Origin: Gp6-AA40 sp035649635
GTDB taxonomy: Bacteria; Acidobacteriota; Vicinamibacteria; Vicinamibacterales; UBA2999
Direction of reading: 5' to 3'
Assembly: GCA_035649635.1 (NCBI GenBank)
Contig: DASRJE010000228.1
Coordinates: 1 to 64,000, forward strand
Length of the DNA: 64,000 nucleotides
Below are positions 7,930 through 16,456 of the stretch, in pieces. The stretch's first letter is position 1, and each line of letters starts with the position of its first letter. The notes below the pieces were generated by a model. That model ran no database searches. It was not told where the DNA came from and saw only the letters and a program-made list of their open reading frames with translations. Both the position numbers and the translations under genes were made by a program.

Positions 7930-8914
7930 CGGGACCAAGTTCCTGGGCGATCAGCTCGTAACCGCGAAAGCGCTCCATCCGTCCGTAGACCATCGACGTG
8001 ATCATCACTTCGTCGACCTGCAGATCTGATGTGATGTTACGAATCATGTGAGCGACCTTTTCCGGCGTGCCGATGAAATGCCGCGCTCGATTCATCTCGA
8101 CAACCACCCGCTCCTGCGGCGAGTACACGTAGCGGCTCGCCTCCTCCGGGCTGGGCAGGGGGAGAAACTCGCGCCGATGAAGTCGAACCCACCCGAGATC
8201 GGATGAAGACGCCAGGTACTCCGCCTCCTCGGCCGTCGGCGCACAGATGACCGACACGCCAAGGATCACGTGAGGCGCAGGGAACTGCATCGACGGCTGA
8301 AAGTGCTCACGATACGCGCGAATCGCCGGCCCGGGTGGCGTCGGACTGAAGTGGCGGGCAAAGCCGTAGCCCATGCCCATCGATCCAGCGAACGCGGCAG
8401 TCGCGCCACTCGAGGCGAGCACCCAGATCGGCGGCAACGTCACGCCGTCTGGTACGACACGCACCGATGCAAAGGGATGGTCGGCTGGAAATTGCCGTCG
8501 GGACAGCGCCAGCATCTCCTTGACCTGCTCGGGAAACAACTCGCCGTCGAAGGGCCTGAGCGCGCGCGACGTCGCCGGGTCGGTGCCAGGTGCGCGCCCC
8601 AAACCCAGGTCGATGCGGTTGGGATGCAGCGTCTCGAGGGTGTGGAACGCTTCCGCCACTCGCAACGGTGGATGGTTGGGCAACATGATCCCGCCCGACC
8701 CCACGCGGATGCGGGAGGTAGCTGACGCGACATGCTCGATCAGAATCTCGGGTACCGAGCTCGCGATGCTGGCTATGCCGTGGTGCTCCGCGAACCAGTA
8801 CCGTACGAACCCCAGCCGCTCGGCCAGGCGAGCGAGGTCGACCGATTCCTGCATCGCCTCTCGCGCGCTGGCTCCGCTGCGCACCGGAACGAGGTCGAGG
8901 ACGGAAAGTGTAAT
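7904..8914 (-). CDS. LLM-class flavin-dependent oxidoreductase (luciferase-like, MsnO8 type)
   Basis: A TIM-barrel flavin monooxygenase-like protein of about 336 residues. LSVLDLVPVRSG (first strand), RYWFAEHHGIASIASS, RIRVGSGGIMLPNHPP, the long DLGLGRAPGTD segment and ILGVSVICAPTAEEA fit the luciferase-like MsnO8 group, which uses FMNH2 or F420. The start is unclear. The family begins right before LSVLDL, but that codon is ATT (8914). A CTG at 8935 would overlap the Nramp stop by four bases (CTGA) and give MKKRGRPITLSVLDL. The first ordinary start is GTG at 8884, which would lose the first strand. The last residues VSGSES come from the tandem repeat downstream. Confidence 0.8.
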   Translation of the reverse strand: MTLSVLDLVPVRSGASAREAMQESVDLARLAERLGFVRYWFAEHHGIASIASSVPEILIEHVASATSRIRVGSGGIMLPNHPPLRVAEAFHTLETLHPNRIDLGLGRAPGTDPATSRALRPFDGELFPEQVKEMLALSRRQFPADHPFASVRVVPDGVTLPPIWVLASSGATAAFAGSMGMGYGFARHFSPTPPGPAIRAYREHFQPSMQFPAPHVILGVSVICAPTAEEAEYLASSSDLGWVRLHRREFLPLPSPEEASRYVYSPQERVVVEMNRARHFIGTPEKVAHMIRNITSDLQVDEVMITSMVYGRMERFRGYELIAQELGPARVSGSES

Positions 8915-8931
8915 GGGGCGACCCCGTTTTT

Positions 8932-10116
8932 TCAGAAGGCTTCGATTGCCAGAAACAGATAGAGCGCAAGTGCGGCGCCCAGCACGACATTCACGAACAA
9001 TCCGTTCCGTATGGTGCGCGCGTGCCGCGAGTTGTTCAGCCAGAGCAGCGTCGAAATGACGAACGGAAAGAAGAGCGATCCCACCACCGTGTACGCGAAC
9101 ACGAGCCACACTGGACGCCGAATCACCAGCGATGAAATTGCGGCGAGCGCCAGATAGGCGGCCCAGGATCGATACGGCTTTCCTCGCTGGCCGGCCGCGG
9201 GTGTTCGTCGCCACAAGTGAAGCATGTCGTCGAACAGAAACGGAACGCCGTGATACACACCGAGTACCGATGAGAACGCGGCGCCCCAGAAGCCGAGCAG
9301 GAACACCGCCCGGCCAATGGGTCCGATTTCCTGACCGATGCGATCGGCCAGCAGCAGGCACAGCCTCGGACCCTCGTCCAGGATCTGCCCGGTCCAATCG
9401 ATTTGTGTCGAGAGGAAGATCATCGAAATGCAGAAGATAAACACGAGCGCAAACGACAGCGTCAGGTCATTGCGCGCCGAGGCGATGCGCCCCTCTCCCG
9501 CCCAGCCCGCTTCGCGCATCCAGTACCCGTACGACAGCAGCGTCACGGTACCACCGACGCCACCGATCAGCGACAACGTGTAGGCCGTCGAGAACGCCGA
9601 CCGCGCTCCCGCACCTGACCAGTCGGCGCCAGACCACAGCACGATCAGCAACGCCGACGCGAGGATGGCGCCGAATTTCAAGCCGATGAACCACTTCACG
9701 ATCGCGAGGAAGCGTTCGTAGCGGCCGAACCATACCATCGTGAACGCGGCGACGGCATGAATGACGCCCCACACCGGCAGCGGCACGGAGGGAATGATGG
9801 CAGTGGGGACAAGCGCGCTGGCCGTGACCAGCGCGCTCGACACGAAGTAACTCCAGACGATGAAGTAGACGAAAAACGCGAGAACGGCGGCGCGCGGCAG
9901 ATGATCGCGCCATCCTTCGATCAGTGTGGTTCCGGTACCGAGTTGCCAGCGGGCCGCGCCTTCGGTGATCGCGAACTTGAGGACGACGCCGGCGGCAAGC
10001 GCCCACACGAGCGTGAGGCCGTACTCGGCACCCGCAATGGTGGAGGAAACCATGTCACCGACGCCGATGCCGGTGGCAGCGAGCAGGAGCCCGGGGCCGA
10101 TGTCCGAGAGCTTCAC
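8932..10116 (-). CDS. Nramp-related divalent metal transporter lacking DPGN
   Basis: A polytopic membrane protein (394 residues, about 11 helices) starting GTG at 10116 (MKLSDIGPGLLLAA). The first helix GPGLLLAATGIGVGDMVSS aligns with Nramp helix 1, GPGLxxxxxxxDPGNxxT, but the metal-binding DPGN is replaced by GVGD, and I see no MPH motif of helix 6. This is a divergent Nramp-like clade; the transported ion may not be Mn2+ or Fe2+. Its stop is next to the LLM gene, so the two may be co-transcribed. The upstream open frame to 10662 is antisense to the HAAS gene. Confidence 0.8.
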   Translation of the reverse strand: MKLSDIGPGLLLAATGIGVGDMVSSTIAGAEYGLTLVWALAAGVVLKFAITEGAARWQLGTGTTLIEGWRDHLPRAAVLAFFVYFIVWSYFVSSALVTASALVPTAIIPSVPLPVWGVIHAVAAFTMVWFGRYERFLAIVKWFIGLKFGAILASALLIVLWSGADWSGAGARSAFSTAYTLSLIGGVGGTVTLLSYGYWMREAGWAGEGRIASARNDLTLSFALVFIFCISMIFLSTQIDWTGQILDEGPRLCLLLADRIGQEIGPIGRAVFLLGFWGAAFSSVLGVYHGVPFLFDDMLHLWRRTPAAGQRGKPYRSWAAYLALAAISSLVIRRPVWLVFAYTVVGSLFFPFVISTLLWLNNSRHARTIRNGLFVNVVLGAALALYLFLAIEAF

Positions 10117-10214
10117 GAGGTGGGGAGAATTGTAGCTGGGTGGCCAGGTAGCTGGGTAGATGGGCAGTGGGGGAGCCACGCTGCCTGGTAGCTGGCCATC
10201 ATCTCGGGTTTCCG

Positions 10215-11300
10215 TCAGGCGTGCGCCGTGTGCGCGCCGCGACGGGAGAACGCACGCCGAAGTCTCCAGCACGGACCAATCACACTGAAGACCGCAACGA
10301 TCATCAAGATCGCCGTGATCACGACGTTGACGATGTCCACGAGCGACCAGGTGCGGCCGGCGAAGACAGCCAACTCCCCATACCGCGCCCACTGCTCGGG
10401 CGTACCTATCCACATGACCCATCGGTGATCGGCCACCGCGAGCAGCACGATGAAGACCCAGCCAGCGTTCGCCCACACGATCCTCGAGACGCGTAGCCAC
10501 GGTGCAGCCGGCCGCATCAGCCTCACGTACTGATCGACGAGCGCCAGGATCGCGACCACGACGATCACAGGGAACATCCGGTCGACAGCAGGAGCCCAAT
10601 CGAGCATGCTCGCCGCGTTTGCAAAGATGAGCGTCGGGAACGTCAGTCCGAGAACGCTCCACGCGGTGAAGACGGACAGCATGACGAATTCGGAGACCGA
10701 TCGCACTTGCAGCGGGGGCACGGCGTTATCGAGCGCACGCCGGACGAGACTGTCGGTCCGCCCGGCTTCTCTCACTGCGTGATGGGCGGCGCGCTCGGCA
10801 GTTCGCAGCGGTCGTGCGAACGACTGCATGGAAGCAGGGTCCCATCGTTCCAACACCTTGAAGCGCGAGAGGCTCCATTCGCACAGTGCCGCGACAAGCG
10901 TGATGAAGACCGCGGCCTCGAGACCGTTGTCGAGGAACCGGGTGACGGCATTGCCGACCTCTGGCAGAGAGCCACCTCGAACGACGAGCAAACCAATCGA
11001 GGCGAGATTGGTGGCGGTCAAAATCCCGAGTATGAGCTTCATGACCTGCCAGTAAATCGGAAAGATGACCGGACCAATCAGATTTCGCCCACGCCGATAG
11101 CGGGCTGCCATGAGCATTGGATGCCCGTATTGACGCAACAGGGCGGCCTGCTCGCTCGCAGTCAGTGAGCGCCCCAGCTCCGTCTGCTGGTCTTCAACTT
11201 GCGATCGAAGGTCCTCCTGAAGTTCTCGCGCGATGTCGTCGCGCTGCTCACTCGGAAGGAACAGGCGCACGGACTGGACGTAGCTATCGATGAGATCCAT
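10215..11300 (-). CDS. HAAS-type signalling domain membrane protein
   Basis: This 361-residue protein begins with a cytoplasmic helical domain (MDLIDSYVQSVRLFLP...DDIARELQEDLRSQVED, then SEQAALLRQYGHPMLMAARYR), the pattern of HAAS/DUF1700-like domains. Six or so membrane segments follow. HAAS proteins are commonly encoded directly beside PadR regulators and are thought to act as membrane signalling partners. Here the PadR gene ends 8 bases upstream, so they form an operon. Function beyond that is unknown. Confidence 0.75.
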   Translation of the reverse strand: MDLIDSYVQSVRLFLPSEQRDDIARELQEDLRSQVEDQQTELGRSLTASEQAALLRQYGHPMLMAARYRRGRNLIGPVIFPIYWQVMKLILGILTATNLASIGLLVVRGGSLPEVGNAVTRFLDNGLEAAVFITLVAALCEWSLSRFKVLERWDPASMQSFARPLRTAERAAHHAVREAGRTDSLVRRALDNAVPPLQVRSVSEFVMLSVFTAWSVLGLTFPTLIFANAASMLDWAPAVDRMFPVIVVVAILALVDQYVRLMRPAAPWLRVSRIVWANAGWVFIVLLAVADHRWVMWIGTPEQWARYGELAVFAGRTWSLVDIVNVVITAILMIVAVFSVIGPCWRLRRAFSRRGAHTAHA

Positions 11301-11308
11301 CTCGCACC

Positions 11309-11653
11309 TCAGGCAACCGAGCGTGTTCCACCAACGATGCGATCAACGGCCGCATTGATCGAGTGCCACTCGACGAGCAATTCTTTCAGAACAGACTTCC
11401 CGGACGGCGACAACCGATAGAAGCGCTTGTTGCGCTTGTCTTCCTCGCGCCACTCGCTGACGAGGAGTCCCTGGCTCTCCAGCCGCCGCAGCAGCGGGTA
11501 GAGAGTCCCTTCATCGATTTCCAGTCCCTGGTCGGCCAGATCCTTCTTGAGGGTATAGCCATAGTGCTCGCGTCGCAGTTGGGCGAGCACGGCCATGACC
11601 AGGCACCCGCGGCGAAGCTCGAGTCGAAGCGCATCGAATTGATCGGGTGCCAT
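11309..11653 (-). CDS. PadR family transcriptional regulator
   Basis: A short winged-helix protein (114 residues from the ATG at 11653, MAPDQFDALRLELRRG). YGYTLKKDLADQGLEIDEGTLYPLLRRLESQGLL is the PadR recognition helix and wing region, followed by RFYRLSPSGKSVL. It probably represses its own operon with the HAAS protein. A near-consensus promoter and a perfect palindrome lie directly upstream. The longer frame (to 11698) would start inside that operator and is not used. Confidence 0.92.
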   Translation of the reverse strand: MAPDQFDALRLELRRGCLVMAVLAQLRREHYGYTLKKDLADQGLEIDEGTLYPLLRRLESQGLLVSEWREEDKRNKRFYRLSPSGKSVLKELLVEWHSINAAVDRIVGGTRSVA

Positions 11654-11669
11654 TGCCCTGTGTGATACC

Positions 11670-11714
11670 CAGTGTGTGACACACACTGTATGGCACACAG
11701 TATGTCGATGTCAA
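11670..11714 (-). promoter_or_regulatory. PadR promoter and overlapping palindromic operator
   Basis: On the minus strand TTGACA (11714-11709), an 18-base spacer and TACAGT (11690-11685) form a good sigma70-type promoter. A perfect palindrome with 9-base arms, CAGTGTGTG-A-CACACACTG (11670-11688), overlaps the -10 box, so a bound PadR dimer would block RNA polymerase. A second half-like copy (CACACAGTAT, about 11694-11703) lies in the spacer. The start codon follows 17 bases after the palindrome. Autoregulation is inferred. Confidence 0.7.
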
Positions 11715-11752
11715 GGGCTCGGGGGTCCGGATTCGGGACTCGGGCCTCGGGG
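11714..11752. repeat. Heptanucleotide tract R1 (GGACTCG dialect)
   Basis: About five degenerate 7-base units: GGGCTCG, GGGGTCC, GGATTCG, GGACTCG, GGCCTCG. It touches the stop codon (11753-11755) of the secreted-protein gene that follows and its other end touches the -35 box of the PadR promoter. It has one orientation only, with no matching arm. Confidence 0.65.
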
Positions 11753-12583
11753 TTACTTGCCCACCATCAACTGCGGAGCCTTGTTGTTCTCGTTGCAGAT
11801 GAACTCGATCAGTTCGCCGTCGGGCATGATGCGCTGGTTCACGCGCACGCTGAACGGTTTCGTGTACGCCTTGGGATCGTCGATCGTCACGTCGATCTTC
11901 AGCACGCCGTAGCTCAGTCGCCGGAAGCGCTCGGTGATCCTCGCGGCATCGGTCAGTGGACTGCCCCAGATATCGAGCCAGCCGCCATCGCGAAATCCTG
12001 TCGTCTCAACCACCAGCGTGTCGCCTTCCCAGCGGCCCGTCGAATAGCCGTACCACCACGGTTGCGGATCGTTGTTCGGAAGTGGGCGCCCGTCGGTGAA
12101 GATCTGACGGACGCCGGAGTTGCCTTCGTAGAGGATGACGAGCACGCTCGGTGTCTGCACCATCCGGCGTGGCTGCGGGTGCTCGTGAAACTGCATCAGC
12201 CCCATCGGCAGACAGTGGGCGTCCGGATTGTCTTTGCTGTTCTGCTCCTTCCGCTTCGCCATCAACTCCCTGGCCCAGGGTTGAAACGGCAGGCCATCGG
12301 GGAACCCGGCGCCAATGTTGGCAAACGTCGAGGCTGCCGGCTCGCCGGGCGGCGAGACCGGCGCCGGGCGAACTTGCCCTCCGTAAAACCACTCATTGAG
12401 CCAGACCCCAGTGAGATCCGGCTTGCCGTCTGGATTTCGGGGCGTTGGCGCATCGAGGTTCGGTCGTCCATCCGCCGCTCGCGGAACTGCCCGATCCGGG
12501 TACGACGGCCACTGCGCCAGGAGCGACGACCCGCCAAAAACACACGCCAAGATGACGGCTGTAAGGATCCGATAGCTGTTCAT
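11753..12583 (-). CDS. Secreted protein of an unnamed acidobacterial family, divergent member
   Basis: From the ATG at 12583 (276 residues) it has a signal peptide (MNSYRILTAVILACVFGGSSLLAQ). The body shares motifs with three proteins elsewhere in this window: PDGKPDLTGVW, STGRWEGDTLVVETTGF, ITERFRR and a C-terminal EFICNENN block. It is shorter and lacks the RTPWGDPD start and LYDRCITRGLP segment of the others. I do not know a function; the beta-rich pattern suggests a periplasmic fold. It is divergent from the lytic transglycosylase across a 147-base promoter region. Confidence 0.75.
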   Translation of the reverse strand: MNSYRILTAVILACVFGGSSLLAQWPSYPDRAVPRAADGRPNLDAPTPRNPDGKPDLTGVWLNEWFYGGQVRPAPVSPPGEPAASTFANIGAGFPDGLPFQPWARELMAKRKEQNSKDNPDAHCLPMGLMQFHEHPQPRRMVQTPSVLVILYEGNSGVRQIFTDGRPLPNNDPQPWWYGYSTGRWEGDTLVVETTGFRDGGWLDIWGSPLTDAARITERFRRLSYGVLKIDVTIDDPKAYTKPFSVRVNQRIMPDGELIEFICNENNKAPQLMVGK

Positions 12584-12730
12584 GACGCCAATCCTAGCGC
12601 AGCGCACCGAAGGGACACTGCGAACGTCCCTGATTCGCAGAGATGTGAATTCCCGGGTCGTTTCGGTCGATAAGAGAGATACGGTGGTTTCAACGCCGCC
12701 AGTTTCGTCGATAATTACCACGCTCCACCG

Positions 12731-14230
12731 ATGAGATTACTGGCTTTCCGGCGCGGGCTCATACCCGCCCTCTGCGCTCTCGTTGCACTCGCCGCTGCCA
12801 GCTCGACCTTGCAGGGTCAGACTCCGCTGGCCAACACCGCGACCACGAGCACCCTGCCGCCACCGGCGGCGGTTGCTGCGGCCGATTATTCACGGGCGCG
12901 CCTCGATCTGGACATTGCCGCGATTCAGTCCTACCGGCCGGAGTATCCGTTCTGGCAGCACATCTTCACGATTCCCGATGGCCGTATCGCATTCGGGAGC
13001 GCGCAGGATGGACGCCTGCTCGCGGTGTTCCCGACGGCAGGCGATTGGACCCAGGACGCAGTTTGGGAAGAACAAGCACTCACTGGATTTCTCAATGGCC
13101 GCACGCTGCCCAAGCAGCTGAATCAGCGCCGCGAGGAAGTGGTGCGACTGCTCACACCAGTGACCGGTCCGCTCGTGCACAACCCGACACGCGGCCAGTT
13201 CCTGATGCCGAATGCGCAACGCTACGGCAGCTTCCTGAATGAATGGGGTTCGATCTACGAACGCTTTGGTGTGCCGGCAGAGATCGGGCTGGCGCAGGCG
13301 ATCCTCGAGTCTGGCCTCGACGGCCGTGCGCGCTCCCGAGCCCGCGCTCTCGGCTTCTGTCAGTGGCTCAGCCGGAACTGGCAGTTCCTGAATCAGCTGA
13401 CGCCCGTCGTGCTCGAGGCGTACAACCAGACGACGCAGGCGCCGTACTGCGCCGCCTACCTGACGATCCTCGCCACAATGTACGACAGCTTCGTCCCGGC
13501 GCTGTCCGAACATCATGCTGGTGGCGTCAACGTAGGGCGCACGGTAATCAACGGTGAGAGGCTCGGCGGCGTCGGTACGCGCGAACAATACCTGATGGGT
13601 TCGGACTTCGCCGCCAGCCTGCGCGACATCTCCATTCAACGATATCGCGATCTCTTCCGCACCTACGGGCCGCGTTCGTCGCTCTACGCCGAAATGGTTT
13701 TCGGCAACATGATCAACGTCAGACGTCTCATCGCTGAATATCCGCAGTCACCGATCTTCGCGATGCGAACCACTGTGGCGCTTCCAGCGCTCGACATCAC
13801 GGCACGCACGGGTCTCAAACTGGACGAGGTCAAACGCTTCAACCCGGCACTCGGCGCCCGAGTACCCGCGCAAGCGAATTTGTACCTGCCGTTCTATGTG
13901 AAGACCTTCGGTGAAGACGTCTCCTTCTGGCATCGTCCACCGACTCCCGAGTTCGCGGCTGCCCTGAACGACTTCTTGCGCCTGGAGAGCGGCATCGCAC
14001 GCTGGCTCGACCCGGAATTCGAGCCGACACTCCGGACGTTCCAGGACCGGTTCGAGGCTACCCGCACCGAGGAAGGGTCGGTGATGGCGACTACGCTCGC
14101 GTATGTGATTAGCGATCTGCGCACCAGCCGCCGTGGGGCGATTCTCGAAGAGTTCCGTACGAGCGCACGGATCATGGATCTCTTCAAGAAGGGTGTGGAG
14201 GAGCTCGGCGTCACGATCCGCGGGTTATAA
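12731..14230 (+). CDS. Lytic transglycosylase (SLT domain), MltD-like, exported
   Basis: A signal peptide (residues 1-30) leads to an SLT domain: ERFGVPAEIGLAQAILESGLDGRA with catalytic Glu193-Ser194, RALGFCQWL as the second SLT motif, and AYLTILATMYDSFVPALSEHHAGGVNVGR. The following 200 residues contain ITARTGLKLDEVKRFNPALG, a weak LysM-like segment, and QANLYLPFY. It would cleave peptidoglycan glycan strands in the periplasm. At 499 residues it is similar in size to MltD. ATG at 12731. It is monocistronic, followed by a large inverted repeat. Confidence 0.85.
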   Translation: MRLLAFRRGLIPALCALVALAAASSTLQGQTPLANTATTSTLPPPAAVAAADYSRARLDLDIAAIQSYRPEYPFWQHIFTIPDGRIAFGSAQDGRLLAVFPTAGDWTQDAVWEEQALTGFLNGRTLPKQLNQRREEVVRLLTPVTGPLVHNPTRGQFLMPNAQRYGSFLNEWGSIYERFGVPAEIGLAQAILESGLDGRARSRARALGFCQWLSRNWQFLNQLTPVVLEAYNQTTQAPYCAAYLTILATMYDSFVPALSEHHAGGVNVGRTVINGERLGGVGTREQYLMGSDFAASLRDISIQRYRDLFRTYGPRSSLYAEMVFGNMINVRRLIAEYPQSPIFAMRTTVALPALDITARTGLKLDEVKRFNPALGARVPAQANLYLPFYVKTFGEDVSFWHRPPTPEFAAALNDFLRLESGIARWLDPEFEPTLRTFQDRFEATRTEEGSVMATTLAYVISDLRTSRRGAILEEFRTSARIMDLFKKGVEELGVTIRGL

Positions 14231-14295
14231 GACACCGGGTGTGATTTTCCGAACACTCACAAATGGAAAATTCACGGAAAATCACACCCGGTGTC
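14231..14295. terminator. Perfect 21-bp inverted repeat between convergent genes
   Basis: Bases 14231-14251 and 14275-14295 are exact reverse complements (21 pairs, starting GACACCGGGTGTG), with a 23-base loop. The left arm begins one base after the transglycosylase stop, and the right arm ends just before the stop of the molybdenum-hydroxylase gene. It could serve as a bidirectional 3' structure. It lacks T-runs, so intrinsic termination is not certain. Confidence 0.7.
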
Positions 14296-14296
14296 A

Positions 14297-16447
14297 TTAC
14301 GCTGTCCCGCGCAACTGATCTGGTTTGATCGGCAGCGAATATATGCGCCGGCCGGTCGCCGCCGCGACGGCGTTGACGAGCGATCCAGCCGCCAGCGCCG
14401 TGCTCGGCTCGCCGATGCCTCCGGGCGCCTCGCTACTCGGGACGATATACACCTCGATCTCGGGCATCTCGTTGTGCCGCAGCATCTGGTAATCGCCGAA
14501 GTGCCGCTGCTCCACGCGGCCGTTCTTGATCGTGATTTCGCCTCGCAGCGCCGCCGTCAGGCCATAGACGATGCCACCTTCCATCTGCGCCTTGATGGTA
14601 TCGGGGTTGATGACCCAGCCCGTGTCCACTGTGCAAACGATGCGATGCACACGCACGGCACCGCGCGCATCGACTGATACTTCGGTGACCTGCGCCAGGT
14701 AACTGCCGAACGCGTCCATCACGGCGATGCCGCGGGCACGTCCAGCGGCCGGCGGTTTACCCCATCCGGCCTTCTCGGCGGCCAGTTCGAGGACGGCTTT
14801 GTGGCGCGGAGATTTGCCGAGCAGGTCGCGCCGGAACTGGAACGGATCCTTGCCCGCGGCCGCCGCCATCTCGTCGATGAATGCCTCGACCACGAACCCC
14901 TGGAACGACGCGCCGACCGATCGCCAGAACCCGAAGGGAACACCGGGATCGTTTTCGGTGTACTCGACACGGATGTTCGGGATGTCGTACGGAAGGTTGG
15001 CCGACCCGTCGACCGAGATGAAATCGACGCCGTTGGGCGGAAGCCCCCCGATGCGTTTCATCAACGACTGCTGCACGATGTGCTGCTTGAACACCGTCGG
15101 GTTGCCCGACGCGTCGACCCCGCCCCACATGCGCGCGTAGCTGATCGGACGATAGTAGTCGTGCTGCATATCGTCCTCTCGGCTCCAGATCACTTTCACC
15201 GGCTTGCCGATCGCTTTCGACGTCTCAACCGCATCCACCACGAAGTCAGCTTCACCGCGACGGCCAAAACCACCACCCATGTAGGTGACATGGATCTTCA
15301 CCTTATCCGCGGGCAGTCCCGAGGCGCCGACGGCAGCCTGATGTGACGGCGTCTGCCCTTGCGTAGGGACATAGACGTCGCAGCCGTCTGCACGCACATC
15401 CGCGGTGCAGTTCATCGGTTCCATGGTCGCGTGAGCGAGGAATGGCGCTTCAAACGTGCGCTCGAAGGATTTCGAATTCGCGATGATGGTGTCAGCGTTG
15501 CCATCGTTGCGAGCGACCTTGCCCGGCTTCTGCGCGAGCTCCTTGTATCGCGTCAGAATCTCGGCCGTCGTCAGCTTCGCCAGCGGCCCTTCGTCCCACG
15601 TCACGTCGAGTGCCTGCGCACCGCGCGATGCCGACCAGTAGTTGTCGGCAACGACGGCCACGCCATTCGTGATCTGCACGACGTTCTTCACTCCGGGCAC
15701 AGCCTTGGCCTTGTCCGCATTGAAGCGGGCGACCTTTCCGCCGAAGACCGGGCAGCGAACGACCTTCGCCGTCAGCAAACCAGGCAGCTTCACGTCGATC
15801 CCGAACACCGCGCTGCCGTTGACCTTCTCAGGCACGTCGAGACGCGCGAGTGAATTGCCAAGCACCTTGAAGTTCTTGGGATCCTTCAGCGTCACGCCGG
15901 TCGGCACCGGCAACGCCGCGGCTTCGTCGACCAGTGCTCCGTACTTCAGACGCCGGCCACTCGCCGGATGGATCACCTCGCCCTTGTCGGTCGTGCAGGT
16001 GTTCTCCGCTACGCCCCATGTCTGGGCCGCCGCCTTGACGAGCATCACCCGCGCGGTCGCACCCGCCTCGCGCAGCACTTTCCACATCCCGCGCACACTG
16101 TTGCTGCCGGCGGTGAGCTGCTGACCGCCGAAGTTGGGGTTGCCATACTTCGGATCGGCGCCTGCCCATTCCGTCTTGATGCGAGTCCAATCGAAGTCGA
16201 GCTCTTCGGCGACGAGCATCGGCATCGACGTCATCACGCCCTGCCCCATCTCGAGCATCGTGAGCATGATGCGAACCGTGTCGTCCGCGTTGACCTTGAT
16301 CCAGACGTTTGGTTCGAAGGAACCGGCCGCGCCGACGCTGTCGGTGCCTGTCAATGACGGGAAGTAGGCGCCCACGAGAAGCCCGCCACCGGCCGCGGCA
16401 CTGACCTGCAGGAAGCTTCGACGATTGAGCGTTGATGTCATCGTCAT
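14297..16447 (-). CDS. Isoquinoline 1-oxidoreductase-type molybdenum hydroxylase, large subunit
   Basis: A 716-residue molybdopterin-binding subunit of the xanthine dehydrogenase superfamily, IorB type. It starts with a twin-arginine signal (TLNRRSFLQVSAAAGGG), so it is exported folded with its cofactor. Two aldehyde-oxidase Mo-binding regions follow, with HATMEPMNCTADV, YMGGGFGRRGEADF and GGIGEPSTALAAGSLVNAV (active-site Glu region near the C-terminus). Such enzymes hydroxylate N-heterocycles or oxidise aldehydes using water and pass electrons through [2Fe-2S] centres. The small subunit is encoded 9 bases upstream. The substrate is unknown. Confidence 0.9.
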   Translation of the reverse strand: MTMTSTLNRRSFLQVSAAAGGGLLVGAYFPSLTGTDSVGAAGSFEPNVWIKVNADDTVRIMLTMLEMGQGVMTSMPMLVAEELDFDWTRIKTEWAGADPKYGNPNFGGQQLTAGSNSVRGMWKVLREAGATARVMLVKAAAQTWGVAENTCTTDKGEVIHPASGRRLKYGALVDEAAALPVPTGVTLKDPKNFKVLGNSLARLDVPEKVNGSAVFGIDVKLPGLLTAKVVRCPVFGGKVARFNADKAKAVPGVKNVVQITNGVAVVADNYWSASRGAQALDVTWDEGPLAKLTTAEILTRYKELAQKPGKVARNDGNADTIIANSKSFERTFEAPFLAHATMEPMNCTADVRADGCDVYVPTQGQTPSHQAAVGASGLPADKVKIHVTYMGGGFGRRGEADFVVDAVETSKAIGKPVKVIWSREDDMQHDYYRPISYARMWGGVDASGNPTVFKQHIVQQSLMKRIGGLPPNGVDFISVDGSANLPYDIPNIRVEYTENDPGVPFGFWRSVGASFQGFVVEAFIDEMAAAAGKDPFQFRRDLLGKSPRHKAVLELAAEKAGWGKPPAAGRARGIAVMDAFGSYLAQVTEVSVDARGAVRVHRIVCTVDTGWVINPDTIKAQMEGGIVYGLTAALRGEITIKNGRVEQRHFGDYQMLRHNEMPEIEVYIVPSSEAPGGIGEPSTALAAGSLVNAVAAATGRRIYSLPIKPDQLRGTA

Positions 16448-16456
16448 AATGGCCTC

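Noticed and set aside
10117..10662. Long N-terminal extension of the Nramp-like protein
   Set aside because: It is antisense to the HAAS gene and ends in low-complexity sequence; the family start matches GTG 10116.
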